DNA of 64,000 bases from Enoplosus armatus (lineage: Eukaryota; Chordata; Actinopteri; Centrarchiformes; Enoplosidae), in NCBI RefSeq assembly GCF_043641665.1, contig NC_092189.1:15530833-15594832 (forward strand), given 5' to 3'. The notes under the pieces are model-generated. The model had not been told where the DNA came from. It saw nothing but the letters and a program-made list of their open reading frames with translations, and did not search any database. Below are positions 46,880-58,224 of this stretch, piece by piece; the stretch's first letter is position 1, and every line of letters begins with the position of its first letter. The translations under genes and the position numbers were made by a program.

Positions 46880-49639
46880 ACAACAACTTTTCACAAAAAG
46901 AAAATTTGGTCAACAATTCTTCTTCGTGATTGGACAGAACTCAAGTCAATTCAAAGTTAACTACCTTTTCCAATATGTGAAATGTTGTTGCGTCTTTTAT
47001 TTTGTTATTGCGTTTTGACCCACACCTCGCCACTCAGCCCGTGGACACACATAATTTCTCATTTCCTCAAATGAGAACAGTGAGATGCAGCAAACATAAA
47101 CAGCACACCCGTACCTCCCCCATTTTCCCACACCGGCATAAAGACGTACAACCACCACTTTACCCCATCTACAATTCAATAAAACACACAGCCACATACA
47201 CACACATCAGAAGAACAAATAGTAAAGCTGATTCTGTCCAGAAGCTATATCTCTGTTCCTTCACCACCCCCATTCCCAGAGCATTACCCATCATTCTCAG
47301 AGGCGACAGGCAAAGAGAGTGAGGGAGAGATACATGCTAAGTGAAATGGGAAATAAAGGAGTGAAGACGAGGAGCGGGAGATGTGACAGCAAAAAGAGAG
47401 ACTAGTGAGAATAGGGAGAGGATGATAGGGGAGTGCCACATTTGCTCATCCTCCGCACCAGGAGCCAGGCCTCTGGAGGACGGCACACATGCATGGCAGC
47501 CTCCGGCTCATCACAACATGCAGGACAACAAGGGAGGAATGAGAACAAGAAAATGAAAGAGAGAGGCAGAAGATTCAAATGAAAGGAGAGATAAGAAGAT
47601 CAAACTGTGACAAGGGACTAGAGAAGTGGGATTGCAGAGTGAAGGAGAGTTGAAAGAGGGAGGAAGAAAACATGATGCTGCCAGAAGCCACTGTGGTGGG
47701 TCTTTGACACTGTGACACACTCAGGGACACTCAGGGTGGGCCAGCAGGCTAAGCTGCCTTGAACATAGATTAGTGGAGAGCCACAGAAACAGTGAGTGAT
47801 GTTAACACCGAGCTCTGCAGTGCAGAGTTGCCTCTATGGTTCATCTACGATCACATGGGGGTTTTAAAAACCTAAAGCACTAATGTGATGTTGATATATT
47901 TAGCCAGTTTCAGATGTACCGGGTAATCATATGCTTTATTAACACATGGATTATGATATAAAGCAGGAAATTATGCAGCAAAGGTTATATGGTAATACGT
48001 GGGAATTTAGCATAGACAGAGGAATTATGGGCTGGGAGCTTTGGAGGGGATAAACCTCGGGGAAACATGTTGATGATTGCGGCTCATGTTACTTTGTTGT
48101 TGATTAGCATAGGAATACAGTGGTGAGGGTGCTGCCACATTAGCTCATTGTCGTGCACACTTGGCTGGGGATGTTCTGTGACACAGGAGTGCAGCAACAT
48201 GAGGAGAGGCTAATTTCAGCAGTTGAGCAGATGAACGCATTAGCGCACAGGCCTGTGATACAGTTGCTACACTGGTTTGAATCAAAATAATAAAAAGTAC
48301 GGACTACACTTGCAGACTGTCAATCATCGGCTCCGGATATAATGCAGCAGCCCACAGATAAGGAAAGAGCAAAAAGGAGAAAAGGAAAATCTCTCTCGCT
48401 GACAAAGTATAGTAAACCCTTCTCAAATGTCTCGGAGCGAGATAACATTTTAACAGGCTGCAACTCCAAAACCAGATCTCTTATGTGCAGCAGTTGAGCC
48501 GAGGCAATGTTCCCTCGTGCCACACCAGTTGGATGACTGAGTGAGCACTGCACAGCGCTAATTTCCTTGCCCGCCCTGGGCATGGAGCTGGTCCTACGTC
48601 CTCGGAATCGCTGCAACCTCACTGTGTATCTACACACAGGCTTCTGCCTTTTTTTCTGTCCAACAGCTACCTTTTATGACCTTCTCCGAGCTCGCTCCTT
48701 GTTCCCTCGCTTCCCTCTGTGGTACTCTGATGTGAAGACAGGGCTGAAGCTCAGTAATTTGGAGTCAGAGATAAGGGCAGGCGGAGGATATTACTTGTGG
48801 GTAGACAGTGATTGAATTGGCTCCAGAGGGTCAAACACACCTAAATGACAACTCGGCGGAAACCCAGGACCCATTTATTTAACTCTGAGAAGCCTCGAAC
48901 CACGGGGGCCGCAACGACGGCTGAGAGTAGGAGGACGTAATGATGAAATACACTGTAGCAAAGCCGGAGGGGAGAGCAGACAGGAAAACAAAAGGACGCC
49001 GTGGCTTGCATCTCTTTTTGTGATCATGTGAGCCTAATTTATGCGTAGGAAGGAGACTAAAAACACCTACAGGAGTTATCATGTCGGTCGGGTCATTCAA
49101 GATTTCCAGAAACAGGAAGCAGGCAAAAAAGTTGAGAAACTGGGGACAGAACTAGCGAATAAATATGAAGCATGTAACTCAAATGTCCACTGAAGAGATG
49201 AAATATTGGCAGACAAAAGCTCAGATCTGCGTGAAGCGATGAGGAGACCTATGACGAAACATACATGCCATATACCATATTTCCACTTTTCGTTCGTTTG
49301 AGGTTTGACTGGCGCTCTTTAATTACATCATCTCGTTGTGCCCTCTTCTTCTGCAATGGTTTAATGACACCCGGCTGGAGAATTAGCACCACCAGCTGTT
49401 GATGCACATGACAGTGGTGGACTGATTGTTTAGCAGAGTTACTGAAAATTTGGTTAAAATTTGAGATAAATTTGGATGGAAACTTGACTATAGTTATAGG
49501 GTCTCATTTTCCATCCAAAATTAGTTTTCCTACCAGATGTGGTGACAGGAGTCAGGATATTGAGGTCAGTAGGACAGCTCAGTGTCTAAGAACCCACAAG
49601 CACAACGTTCACATTCTCATCCAAACTTACATTTAAAGC

Positions 49640-49705
49640 AGCAACAATTAACTTTTTTAGCTCTATTTTGGTCTCAACTGACTCTAGAGGGAAATATCTG
49701 GTAAC
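49640..49705. repeat. Family A fragment (copy 3)
   Basis: TTTTAGCTCTATTTTGGTCT and GAGGGAAATATCTGG match words of the copy at 32030-32285 in the same order. A short fragment only. Confidence 0.5.
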
Positions 49706-50308
49706 AGGTAGTGTAGGTCTCCTAGCAACTCCTTTCATATTACACGTTTGTCATTTGATTCATTGCTTATATAATAAATGTTGATTAGAGCCGTTTTAAG
49801 TACTTTTGACCTTAAATACCGCATGCCTGTCAGCTCATCAGTATGTGTAACTGTCTTGTTAGACGGCAGTGTTTGTAGTCAAGGCAACATTTCATACAGG
49901 ATGCTGGTCTATCCGATGCTTTTCTTCGCCTCACTGACACCGTACTTTGAAAAGCAGTTGCTGAGTTTGACACAGTTCAGTAGATGACCCCTGGAGCCAG
50001 AATCAAACTATGCAAAGGGCTTAAAAAACAAAAACAAAGACACAACAGCTCTGATCAAACCCCCTGAGATTCCTCCTGAGCCCTCTGGCTCCTCTGTTAT
50101 GTGTGTGTGTTTGAGTGTATTGCATGCTTGGCTGGAGAAAATGCCTCTTTTACATGAAAAATGCACACATGAGCGACCCCAGAAGTAACAAGCACAAAAA
50201 GCAATCCCAAAAACAATACCACATAATCTCAAAAGTCTGTGCTTCGCATCCCCCCCTCCAAAAAAAATCAAAAGACGGGAGTAGTCTGCTTGCATGCTTG
50301 ATACTTAC

Positions 50309-50458
50309 CCAGCGGCGAAGACGTGATTGACGTGGCTGCAGGATCAGAGCTTCCCTGGAATCGAGCCAACGCTTCTGTGGCTGCCCGGCGCTGGCGGAGG
50401 CGGAGGAGGGGCGTGGGAGGCCTGGATGTGGAGTAACGGCAACACACAGGACGTGAAC
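50309..50458 (-). CDS. drp2: Probable drp2 N-terminal coding exon
   Basis: Minus-strand exon of 150 bp with strong signals: TTTTTCCCTGTATTGTAG before 50458 and the donor CGCTGG/GTAAGTAT at 50308-50307. One frame stays open for 49 codons and ends in phase 1 (CTG G), which exactly fits the two bases that open exon 23542-23716 (G+CT, Ala). It encodes an Arg/Pro/Ser-rich segment, SRPVCCRYSTSRPPTPLLRL onward, ending PAATSITSSPL. Human DRP2 also has a poorly conserved Pro/Ser/Ala stretch before MNLCW, so the exon fits in position and character, but residue similarity is weak. It starts in phase 1 and has no in-frame Met, so an upstream exon must supply the start. The other two frames have a stop (TGA) or a TAA directly across the donor. 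It could also be a 5' untranslated exon. Confidence 0.65.
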
Positions 50459-53400
50459 CTACAATACAGGGAAAAAGGGTCAGAAACTCCTCCCCAGTGG
50501 ACTGAAGGAGATTTGATAAGAGGCTGACAAAGGCACACCATTTAACAGCTGTCTTTTGGAGTTTAATCCTTTATTGGCACTGGGCTAAACGCCAAAGATC
50601 CAGTCCCTACTCTGCCCTCCCTCCTTTCCTACAAGCCCAATGACATTCAGACCTGGGAGCAAAAGCAACAGCAGGGGTTTTAAAGCGCTGTGACACTGAG
50701 CATAAAGTAACGGTTTCGCCCATCAATGAGCGAGATAGACAGTGCAGGGCGTCGAGGCTCTAACTCAGCAAACCTCTGCGACTGCAGCCCGGTTGTTGGG
50801 CTGTTTATTATCAGCAGACAGCACACTCAGGCCTGGAATATAGGACTGCTGAGACACTGGGTGCTGGCCGCTGGGAAGAAACAGGGAGTGAGGCGATGCG
50901 GGAGGAATGCCAATGAGCGTCCCCTCTCCTCCCTGAGATTTCATTTGCTACTCTGGCACAACACTGCCCTGCAATGTTAACGGCAACTGGAGTCTTTTCT
51001 CTGATTCCAAGCCTCACATCCCGACCATTAACCAACACTGATAATTCGGTTCATCCGCTTTGATGCTGCCCTGACCAGGCGTTGTGCAGTCAAGACGGTG
51101 CACAGGCAGGGCTGGAAACAAGGGCTCTTAAAAAATAACAGGAGGATATTTAGAGAAAGTTTGTCAGCAAACAGCTTGGCTTAGAGGTGTGTCACATTTC
51201 CAATAAACCTAGTGGGGGTGCAGTGGAGAGGTTGGCAGCAAAAAAGAGAGCATTCCCTAACAGTTCAAAACAGATATAAAAGTTTAATGCCAAGCTGGTA
51301 GCAAGCAGCCAGCAGAAAAGGGAATGAGCTGAACTATTTTCAGAGTAGTAAGTGGCATTCATAATTCACATTATAGTTCAATATGAGGAAATAGAAGATT
51401 CCTTCAAACGTATTGTCTTCCCCTTCCTGCCTGTAACGCAGCTGTAGCCAGTGTGTTTGTCTCGGAAAGGTGTGTTTGTTTACATTTGTGTGAATGACAG
51501 AACAGTTCACTGGTTTAAGCACTCAATATGCTAAGTTTTTGTGCAACATCCTGCGAGGGTGTCAAAATGAAACAGCCTGACATTATATATCACCGGCAAA
51601 CTGCAAGAGACAAAGTGAGAGACAGATTTCATTTTCAAATCAGACAGAATCCAGCACAACAGCTATTTCAGACTCTCATTCTCAATAAATTAAATCATCC
51701 TGTTCACAGCTAATAATGATGAGGATATTAATATGATCAAAGGTTGCCATAGATATTCATTTAGTTACAGCAGGACCACCCAGAGGGAGGAAACAGCGGG
51801 GAGCAAGAAGAGAAAGAGGATGAGTGAAGAAGACACAATGTGGAGCAAAATATTAAACACAGACATGCATGTGTGCACAAATAAGGCCAAAACTATACTG
51901 ATAAATGGCTACATTTTCCTTCTCAGCCTGTAGAAGACACGCACAGACGACTCCAGCTCCAAAGACATCTGCCAATGCACTGAACAACAAAACCAATGTC
52001 ACTTTACATAAGCATGTAACTCAGACTGAAACACAAACGAAACCGTTAAGCAATAACCATAGTAGTGGCAATAACAGCCCCCAAAAGAATAAATGTCCAC
52101 TTTACTGAATTAGACAATAAAACCACAAGAAGTCACTGAGCTCGCTGCTGCACCGGAGACAGAAAACAACACTAACGCCGCACGAGGAAGATGTTTATAT
52201 AAGTGAAAGTGAGTTCAAGGAAAGTTTCAGTGTTGCAGCCTCTTCCATCCGTGTACGTTTTTATGTAAGAATGCAAAGTATATCAATTGTACATGTAAGT
52301 GTCGGAAATGTGCTCAGGCTTATAAAGTCGAGGAGGGGGTTGATCTTGAGTATGAAATCCAGACTGCCTGTTTTAAACACACCATGTTTAGGATATTATT
52401 AATGTTATTTATTTGAATCCCTCTGCACAAAGCAAAGATTTGTATCCTCGGTGCTGCTCAGAATGTGAATGAATTTTTTGTTTTGTGTCGTGACTGGTTT
52501 AATAAATATACCAAAGAAATATGCTGTCAGGTATGAAAAACACTCTCTGTAGAGACAAACTGTGACAACAAATCTAAATGCAAAGAGTCTCCTAAACAGC
52601 AGTGTCTTGCCTCTCTTATCCCGGTGGTACTCTTTGGTATTAAGTGATTCTCAGACCACCCGTTTCAGTCTCGCCCCCTTTTCAAGTGAGCCTTATTCTA
52701 CTAGTTTCGTAGAATGTATTTTTCCATAGAGAGCTTCCTTCATTGACCTTTCTAAAAACCTTAATCATGAAAAAAAAAATGTTTTTTTGTCCCTACCCTA
52801 AGTTAAATGGATATCTAGTTCTGTGCTGGACAGTAACGTTCGAACACCTTGTCATTTCAATTATTTAGGATCATTTCATTCAGTTAACAACTGCAGCCCC
52901 GCCGAGGTTTAGTTAGTTTGCCTAAGACTCATGAATGTTGAATGCTAACAAAATATCTGTTGATTTGTCTTATTTAAAATGGTGAGATGCTGATTTTCCT
53001 GTCCAGAACAGTAATATGTATTTATGTAGCTCAGAATGAGGAAATAAAACCCCACTATTATGTTTGAAACCCTTTATGAGAAACAAACTGAAGTAGATCG
53101 GAGGCTAACTCAGATATCAGCTCTCTATAGGTGTAAAGAATTTATTACATAAAGCTTTTTCACCAAGGCTGTCAGCTCTGCTAGATCCATTAACAGCTAT
53201 TTACAGTTGTGGGTAAAATGTGTGACCTACAAACCTCCTTAAAGAGGTCGCTGGAGAGATATACTGTACTGGCATCAGTATTAATTCATTCATATATCAA
53301 TTTATATGGTTTTAGATGGCCCCCTGTCATCCCCAAAATTTAAAAGAAAGATTAAGATTAGTTCATTAATAAAATGTGGATCTGACTGTATGTGTGTGTG

Positions 53401-54838
53401 TGTGTGTCTGCATGTCTGTGGAGTATGTGTGGGTCCTTTACTGTCTTTGGGTGTTCGCACATGCATTTTAATGTAAAGCACATTGAGACTTTTTGTAAGG
53501 AAATTGTCTCGCCTTGCCTTTTCTAGTGTGAATGCACTACATAATTAAAGAACCTGGTTAGAGTGATTATGCACTGTAGTATAAAACTGGGACACCGGCA
53601 AAGTTGGACAGTCTGTGAAAAAAAGGCTCAAAAGGTTCAGAAGAGCCGGGAGAGGACCCTAAAGCACCTGCCGATTTGACTGCGGGTCACAGTGAAAGCC
53701 CTTGTAGACTTATCATGAACAGACTCACCAAGTGTGTAAGTCTGCGAGGGTGGACGTTGGGAGTGGGCCAGAAAACCTGTGAGCACACAGCTCTATCAGC
53801 CCGCAGCAGCAAAGCTGAATATTATTAGCTAGCCCACAGTAATCGGACCCAAATTGTACCGCCCATCGGGATTTCTGCTGATCCTCCTGATTTAGAGTCT
53901 GCAACTGGGCTTTTAATCAATCATTAACATGTTGGGGAAAATAAAAAGTCACACACTTTAACCACTCAAACAAAACCTGATACGGTATATGATGTGGATA
54001 TTGCATGATTGCATGTATTACACAGGCATGCTTTGGAAAGCTCTTTGATATTTCTTCTGGACAACAACAACAACATCATTCGCTTCAGGAAAGTGGGCAA
54101 GCCAAATATCATGTCCTTGACAGGTATATACTGACAGACAGCAAGACAAACAGACAGCCAGACAGAACGATGGTTAGACTTTAAGCGCAGCTCTGTAACT
54201 CTTTCACAGAAGAACAACACTGACACTAACATGATGTATTCCTGAATACAAACATTCCCTTTCTGTTTCTTCCTCACTTCCCCCCATGGCCACCTACTGA
54301 CCCTGAGAGTTTGGCCGCTTCAAACAACAACATTTCAAAAGGGATCCAATCTGTACGGGCTTTCATAGAGGACACCAGGTTGTCAAAACATCTCTCTCCA
54401 TGGTGGATAAGGGGCACTTATTGCCCCGAGCTATTCTCACGCATCCTCCTGCCAGCTTTCCCCTACCAGGATAGGGGTATGAGAGTTTAGTCATATAGCT
54501 GCAGAGGCTGCTTGTCAATTTAAATAGGACAGCACACTGAAGAGCACTTCAACCACACAATGCAATTCATCATCCACAGTGTTAACCCCCCCTGTCACGC
54601 TCATGCTGGCCGTATAATGAAGCATTTTGTCATAAGGAATGAGTGTGCACTCATTCAGAAAAGTCTCAGAGAAGCACTGTTCCAGAGGCATGAAATAGCT
54701 TTGGATGGGAGTGCTGTGTTATGGGTTAGATTGACTTAATTTAATCAAACTTATTGGAACAGAGTGGAGATTAAAATCAGGTTGTTGGTCACCAGAAACA
54801 ACAGGAGTGCCCAACCTATTGACAAGGAGAAAGCACCT

Positions 54839-54840
<2 letters not shown>

Positions 54841-54900
<60 letters not shown>
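54841..54900. repeat. (CA)30 microsatellite, uninterrupted
   Basis: Sixty bases of pure CA, the longest perfect microsatellite in the window. Confidence 0.99.
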
Positions 54901-54905
<5 letters not shown>

Positions 54906-55006
54906 ATGAAGGCGTGTAAATACTGAGAGTTCAAAAGGTTGTGTACCCTGGAGAGGAGGAGTGTCAATATTGTATTTCCAGTGGAGGAGGAGAAGAAACA
55001 GCAAGA

Positions 55007-55036
55007 AAAGAAGAAGAAGAAGAAGAAGAAGAAGAA
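55007..55036. repeat. (AAG)n tract
   Basis: About 30 bp of AAG repeats, within a purine-rich stretch from 54984. Confidence 0.95.
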
Positions 55037-55224
55037 CAGAGGAAAATTGGAAACATAGCAGGCCAATATGCCGGCTGCATAAGCTGTTTGTAAATTAAAA
55101 TTTAGCCCAGTTATAACCTAAGCGTGTACAAAGTAGAGATTTAAAAATAACTCAATTAAAACAGGTTGTACCTCATAAACTAGTTCATACATAGAGATTA
55201 GTTGTTACTGAATATTTACACCCC

Positions 55225-56025
55225 TTAAAGAGGAGGTATTATGCTCATTTCCAGCTCTATATCTTTATTCTGTTCCTGTATTCGTAATTCCCCCTCTGTC
55301 TGACACAAGCTGTTTGAACCCGTGTCTTCAAGGCCCGCCTCCCTAAAAGCCTACTTTCTTCTGATTGGCCAGCTCCCTGCAGCACACGAGGGGCAGGGAG
55401 ACACCTCTGATCCCTGAACACAGCCCACATCGCTTCATACTCGAGCCGCTGTGGTCGATTGCATGACAGCGACAGTAACTCAGCTTGGAAAATAGAGAGA
55501 TGGGGCACTGAATTTGATGAACTTACTGTTTATCAGACCGCAAATGAGACAAGAAGTAAGTTAGAAAAACGATAGATGCTGCTGGAGTGTTTCTGGGGAC
55601 TGGGCCTCACTGATTACTGTACTAAAACACACAACTTTATTCACTGATTTTGGTGAAACTCGATCATTTAATGGAGAAAATGTTTTCGGGTTTTCCCTCT
55701 GATGTCCTCCGGCTGCTCTGCCTCAACTCTGGGTGATTTACGGAGTTTCCTTTTTTCTTCTTCTTCGTGGGGGCGTGCTGTGCCCGGAGCAAATGACCAT
55801 CTAAAGAAATTCGGGATGTATTTCACAATACGTCTCACGGAAGTAAGACACGAAACGCGAAGGGAGAGTTCTGAGCAGTCTGAAGACTGAGCTTTTGTCT
55901 CACAGGGATTATTTTTATATACCTTTTCCTCATTATTTGGCAGCTAACGTTTAATAGGAATATCCAACATTGTCACACTATGTATATGACAGAAAATAAG
56001 GAAAAGCATAATAGGTCCTCTTTAA
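55225..56025. mobile_element. TIR element flanked by TTAA, about 800 bp
   Basis: The left end, TTAAAGAGGAGGTATTATGC, and the reverse complement of the right end, TTAAAGAGGACCTATTATGC, are terminal inverted repeats with two differences in 20 bases. The outermost TTAA on each side could be a target-site duplication, as in piggyBac-type elements, or part of the repeat itself. Several short open frames (for example 55257-55508 minus) show no transposase motif, so it is probably non-autonomous. The repeat pattern is one I recognise as frequent in teleosts. Confidence 0.78.
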
Positions 56026-57159
56026 CTGCCAGGTGTAACTGTTGGTTTGGTATAATATAATCCCATATTTCCTACTCATCCTAAACTACATGAATACTAC
56101 TATCCCTGAAATGAAGTCATACCAACTTTTACAAGAGACTAACAGTAAAGTTTAATACAATGTTTGGCTGCTGCTGAAAGATACAGTGACTTTCTGGCTG
56201 AAGAATATTGGAGAAAGAAAGACAAACTCATGACAAGGCAGAGGGAGAGAAATAGGGGAAAGTGGAGATGGGGAATGAGGAATCAGAGATAAAGAGCATG
56301 ACAGATGAATAGGCTGGATACCCTATATTCTGGGACAGAGAGAGTAAGAGACAGAGAAGTGCTGAACACATCCAACAAGAGATCCCAGGAACATGGCAGC
56401 AGTCTTGGTCCAACACTTCCCATTATGCCGAGGTGTGTGGAATAAGAAGTGAAATACTGGGAGGACTTGCTGTCATTCTCACTCATTTCAAATGTGTGTC
56501 AGCAATCCCACAGCCGGTCCCTGCAGTCAGAGTTTGGAAAAATAACTATCTTTACCATTAAAGAGCGGCTGAGTCCCAGAGCACACTGAAACTAAAGTCT
56601 TAACAGGACAGAGCTGCAGTGTTTCAGAGTTACACAGCACAATCGCCAATATGATTCACCCGCCGCGAACAATAAAAACTGAGCTGCTGAGTTGACCTTT
56701 AAGTCTATTGTTGGGTTGTTTCACTGTAATTTGGTTGTTAAGATAACATTATTGTCACTTAGTGTAGTGGTTTCTGTTCTGCTGAGCAGGCCTTAATAGA
56801 GCCAGTAGTGCAGGTTTGTCTTATAGCTGATGGCCTGCAAACACTATTGTTTTCCGAAAGCACTTTTTCAGTTCAATTCAGTACAATTCAATAACTATAT
56901 TCATCCCCAGTGGGACAATTAAAAAGTACATAGAGCAGAGCACAGACACACAAATACCAATGAAACACAAACAATGAAGTAATACCATGAGTAGATAAAG
57001 AGCATAAAAGTACACTGTAATGACTATAAGTACACAAAGTCCACATCATTTTGTGTAGTTTTTTGTGGTTTTGCTCCTTAGTTCAAATTAAGGGAAATCT
57101 TACTGCTACTCTAAACAATGATATTTAAGACAATAGAGTGTTTCCAACTTTTGGGAAAG

Positions 57160-57295
57160 GCCATTAATCCCAGGCTTAGTGGTTCGATCCTGGCTCCTCA
57201 TGTCCACATATCGAAGTGTCTTTGAACAAGACACTGAACCCCAAATTGTTCCTGATGGTTAGGTCAGCACCTCGTATGGTAGCTCTCTGCCGGTC

Positions 57296-57352
<57 letters not shown>

Positions 57353-57425
57353 AAACTGGTGAATGAGAGGAAAATCGTGAAGCGCTTTGGATAAATGCGC
57401 TATATAAATTTACCATTTGCCATTT
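57160..57425 (+). mobile_element. tRNA-derived SINE with internal (GT)n
   Basis: GGTTCGATCC at 57181-57190 is a perfect RNA polymerase III B box. It is followed by TGTCCACATATCGAAGTGTC, AACAAGACACTGAACCCCAA and ATTGTTCCTGATGG, then a GT tract, and ends GAAGCGCTTTGGATAAATGC with GCTATATAAATTTACCATT. This order is that of a common fish SINE. The A box at the head is not recognisable, so it is 5' truncated or decayed. Confidence 0.7.
57297..57351. repeat. (GT)27 microsatellite inside the SINE
   Basis: Pure GT run of about 55 bp. It occupies the place where this SINE type normally has a shorter GT-rich stretch, so it probably expanded from the SINE itself. Confidence 0.96.
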
Positions 57426-57745
57426 CTTGTTAGAACATGACAATGCCTCCATGCACAACGCGAGGTCCATAAAGAAATGGCTTCCCCAGTTTGCTGTGAA
57501 AGAACTTGACCGGCCGTCACAGAGCCCTAACCTCAACGCCATCCAAGATCTTGCGTGCCATGCCTCATGGCCCAACATCAACAGTTTGAACTCACCGATG
57601 CTCTTGTGGCTGAAAGGGGAGAAAATCCTTGCAGCCAGGTTCCAAATCTTTTGCCTTCCCAGAAAAGTGGCAAAAGGAGGATGCCACAGCAGCATATTAA
57701 TGCCCATGATTTTGGAATAAAATGTTCAACAATCACATATTGGTT
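57424..57745 (+). pseudogene. Relic of a Tc1-like transposase, C-terminal part
   Basis: Reading plus gives LEHDNASMHNARSIKKWLPQ and then FAVKELDRPSQSPNLNAIQDL, the decayed equivalent of the [15 protein letters not shown]...DLNPIEHL region of Tc1-like transposases. The second catalytic Asp is kept (HDN), but the catalytic Glu has become Gln (NAIQ). The stretch after it is shortened and the rest, ALVAERGENP...VPNLLPSQKSGKR in another frame, is the C terminus after frameshifts. No 5' half or left terminal repeat is present. It is a different subfamily from the element at 7978-9224, since its 3' region differs (CATATTAATGCCCATGATTT). Confidence 0.85.
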
Positions 57746-57950
57746 TAACTCAACAACTATTGGATGGATTGCCATGAAATCACTTTGATCCCTTTCCGCC
57801 ATCATCAGGTCAAAATACCTGAACTAATGACATTCCCATCAGCCTCAGCTGTACTTCATGTTTAGCACTAATTAGCAAATGTTGGCATGCTAACATGAAA
57901 ACTAAGATGGTTACCATGGTGAACACGAGTGTTAGCATTGTGCCTAAGTA
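57745..57950. mobile_element. Interspersed repeat, family C (copy 4)
   Basis: Contains CTCAACAACTATTGGATGGA, TTGCCATGAAAT, CATCATCAGGTCAAAATACC, ATGACATTCCCATCAGCCTC and GCACTAATTAGCAAATGTTG. It abuts the Tc1 relic without a gap. Confidence 0.75.
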
Positions 57951-58202
57951 AACCACAGAGCCATTAAGGAGCTGCAGAGCTATTTTTGTTTTCATTTGGC
58001 ACTGAAGTGTGAAAATCACCTTTCCAGCTTCAGCTTCAATCAATTTTCAATCTTCAGTCTTACAGCACACAGCAGAATCCACCTACATAAAACATTTTAA
58101 TCCGAAACATACTGTATGTAAGTATAAAATGGAAAACCCTGAACTGCCATAATTCCAACAAACATGATGTAGCGCCTTATCAACAGCAGAACATATACTT
58201 AC

Positions 58203-58224
58203 TGAACTTCCTTGAGGAGCTCAT
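58203..58224 (-). CDS. drp2: Candidate first coding exon of drp2 (start codon)
   Basis: On the minus strand, ATG at 58224-58222 begins MSSSRKF and one base, A, before the strong donor A/GTAAGTAT at 58202-58201. It ends in phase 1, the phase required by exon 50309-50458; joined, A+GT gives Ser and the frame stays open into MNLCW. An in-frame TGA lies 9 bases upstream of the ATG, so this is the first Met in that frame. The 5' edge is unknown: transcription could start near 58245, about 30 bases after a TATTTAT word (58276-58282 region), or the exon could begin after an acceptor-like TTTTTGACAG at 58244. The resulting N terminus would have 100 residues before MNLCW against 78 as I recall in human. 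The start context is not strong (C at -3). There is no homology support, only phase and signals. Confidence 0.35.

Larger units (their letters stand above)
23717..50308 (-). other. drp2: drp2 intron, 26.6 kb
   Basis: Intron between the 150 bp exon and the MNLCW exon, assuming no exon is missed. It holds the repeats listed separately: a TA tract, family B and C copies, a 266 bp hAT-like MITE, CA/GT tracts, a nested repeat cluster at 44536-45656 and a 23 bp tandem repeat at 46813-46879. Long stretches with no recognisable feature are 30800-32000, 32300-37880, 38350-43590 and 46900-49600. Repeat-free AT-rich stretches such as 32640-33000 and 36180-36310 could be conserved noncoding DNA but nothing proves it. 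The longest open frame is at 37299-37895, minus strand, 198 codons, without recognisable similarity. Confidence 0.7.
50459..58202 (-). other. drp2: Probable drp2 intron, 7.7 kb
   Basis: Lies between the candidate first coding exon and the 150 bp exon. It holds a (CA)30 tract, an AAG tract, a TTAA-flanked TIR element (55225-56025) and a mosaic of SINE, Tc1 relic and family C repeat (57160-57950). From 51100 to 54800 I see only a short (TG)n at 53391-53407 and a weak TATA-like word at 52194. The stretch 56030-57150 holds only a short repeat-like piece near 56880-56950. Confidence 0.45.

Noticed and set aside
55001..55074. Alternative drp2 start (minus-strand ATGCAGCCGGC, peptide MQPAYWP)
   Set aside because: The MQP start resembles the human DRP2 start as I recall it, but the following residues come from an AAG repeat, the frame soon stops and no phase-1 donor is present.
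55257..55508. Minus-strand open frame MPHLSIFQAELLSL...
   Set aside because: It lies inside the TTAA-flanked TIR element and the sequence is that of a dispersed repeat.
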